Shown: positions 4,683-5,614 of the stretch, one piece after another
Layout of the letters: every line of letters starts with the position of its first letter
Position numbering within the stretch: position 1 is the first letter of the stretch
DNA from: Veillonella sp.
GTDB taxonomy: Bacteria; Bacillota; Negativicutes; Veillonellales; Veillonellaceae
Assembly: GCA_022737715.1 (NCBI GenBank)
Contig: JAIITD010000109.1
Coordinates: forward strand, 1 to 5,614
DNA: 5,614 nt
Direction: 5' to 3'
Made by a program: the position numbers and the translations under genes
The notes under the pieces: model-generated
What the model saw: only the letters and a program-made list of their open reading frames with translations
Databases searched by the model: none
Told to the model about the DNA's origin: nothing

Positions 4683-5614
4683 ATGTCCCAATTTGAATTT
4701 ATCGACAAACGCGTGCCAATCGCGCTCGACAACCCGTCCATTTACCACGACATTTCGAAGTGTAAGAATTGCACCTTGTGCCGTCGCGCTTGCGCCGATG
4801 TGATGAGCGTGCTCGATTATTACGACCTCGAGGCGACTGGCGATGTGCCGGTGTGCATCCACTGCGGTCAATGTGCGGCTGCATGTCCATTCGATTCCAT
4901 GCATGCGAAATCCGAGCTTGATAAGGTGAAAGCGGCCATTGCCGACCCAGACAAGATCGTTGTCATCCAAACGGCGCCGGCTGTGCGCGTGTCCATCGGT
5001 GAAGGATTCGGCTTTGAACCAGGCACATTCTTAGAAGGCAAAATGGTGAGCGCTCTTCGCAAACTCGGTGCTGATTACGTAGTAGATACGAACTTTGGCG
5101 CGGATTTGACCATCATGGAGGAAGCGTCCGAGCTCGTGGACCGCTTGAAAAATGGCGGCACTATCCCTCAATTCACATCTTGCTGCCCTGCATGGGTACG
5201 CTTTGCGGAAATCTATTTCCCTGAACTTATTCCAAATTTGTCTAGCACCCGTTCTTGCATCGCCATGGAAGCGGCCATGATCAAGACGTACTTTGCTGAG
5301 AAAAAGGGCATCAATCCGGCGAACATCGTGTCCGTCAGCGTTAACCCTTGTACGGCGAAGAAGGCCGAAACTAAGCGTGTTGAGGAAAATGCGGCGGCTC
5401 GTTATTATGATGATGAAAGCCTCGGCATGGATACGGATATTTCCATTACCACACGCGAATTCATTCGTTGGCTCAATGACGAAGGTGTTGATTTTGAAAG
5501 CCTAGAAGATTCTCAGTTTGATGATTTGATCGGTATGGAAACTGGTGCATCCATCATCTTCGGTAATACGGGCGGCGTTATGGAAGCGGCTATGCGTACA
5601 GCGTACAAGCTCAT
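4683..5614 (+). CDS. [FeFe]-hydrogenase, N-terminal part (3' end outside the window)
   Basis: 310 codons are visible and the frame is still open at the window end. The enzyme makes or oxidises H2 in the cytoplasm, normally exchanging electrons with ferredoxin; in fermenting anaerobes it disposes of reductant. Two [4Fe-4S] sites are seen: C27-x2-C30-x2-C33-x3-C37 and C58-x2-C61-x2-C64-x3-C68-P. The H-cluster domain shows TSCCPAW at 165-171, which includes the usual proton-relay Cys and the first cluster ligand. It then shows NPCTAKKAE at 221-229, where canonical enzymes have MPC, and FGNTGGVMEAAMR near the end. The third motif (ExMxCxxGC) is beyond the window. No long N-terminal NuoG-like extension is present, so it is a compact two-cluster form. 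It resembles what I recall as group B, but I could not verify that. It probably has its own promoter. Confidence 0.93.
   Translation, partial: MSQFEFIDKRVPIALDNPSIYHDISKCKNCTLCRRACADVMSVLDYYDLEATGDVPVCIHCGQCAAACPFDSMHAKSELDKVKAAIADPDKIVVIQTAPAVRVSIGEGFGFEPGTFLEGKMVSALRKLGADYVVDTNFGADLTIMEEASELVDRLKNGGTIPQFTSCCPAWVRFAEIYFPELIPNLSSTRSCIAMEAAMIKTYFAEKKGINPANIVSVSVNPCTAKKAETKRVEENAAARYYDDESLGMDTDISITTREFIRWLNDEGVDFESLEDSQFDDLIGMETGASIIFGNTGGVMEAAMRTAYKL

Noticed and set aside
4446..4970. 174-codon reading frame on the minus strand
   Set aside because: It spans the end of the ATPase gene, the hydrogenase leader and the ferredoxin-domain codons on the other strand, all better supported.

Overview
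The window looks like chromosomal DNA of a low-to-medium-GC anaerobic member of the Firmicutes, most likely a Negativicute such as Veillonella. I base this on the DNA gyrase A sequence, a two-cluster [FeFe]-hydrogenase of the fermentative anaerobe type, strong AGGAGG-type ribosome sites and AT-rich intergenic DNA. The genus is an inference from memory, not a search result. All recognised genes lie on the + strand.

Layout. 1-771 is the 3' end of gyrA. 772-993 is an AT-rich gap with small inverted repeats. 994-1365 encodes a small secreted protein of unknown function. 1366-2455 is about 1.1 kb with no intact gene. It holds a tandem array of a GC-cored, hairpin-forming repeat (three units plus a fragment of a fourth, 1423-2034), followed by a small frameshifted gene remnant (2106-2347). 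2480-2872 encodes a second small secreted protein that is a gap-free paralogue of the first over its first 74 residues, and it ends at a clear intrinsic terminator. 3027-3080 is a 54-bp near-perfect palindrome built on 15-bp direct repeats, placed just upstream of an ATPase gene (3115-4536) of the ATPase_2/DUF234 type with a PD-(D/E)XK-like C-terminus. 4683-5614 is the 5' part of a monomeric-type [FeFe]-hydrogenase gene with its own leader.

The two ends are core housekeeping or energy genes. The stretch between them is accessory in character: paralogous secreted proteins, a repeat array, a decayed gene, and an ATPase of a family that is common in anaerobes but poorly understood. I see no evidence that these genes form one pathway. 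The least explained parts are the repeat array, whose third unit carries a 106-nt structured segment in place of 2 nt in the other two, and the palindrome in front of the ATPase gene. I found no CRISPR array, tRNA, rRNA, transposase or integrase.
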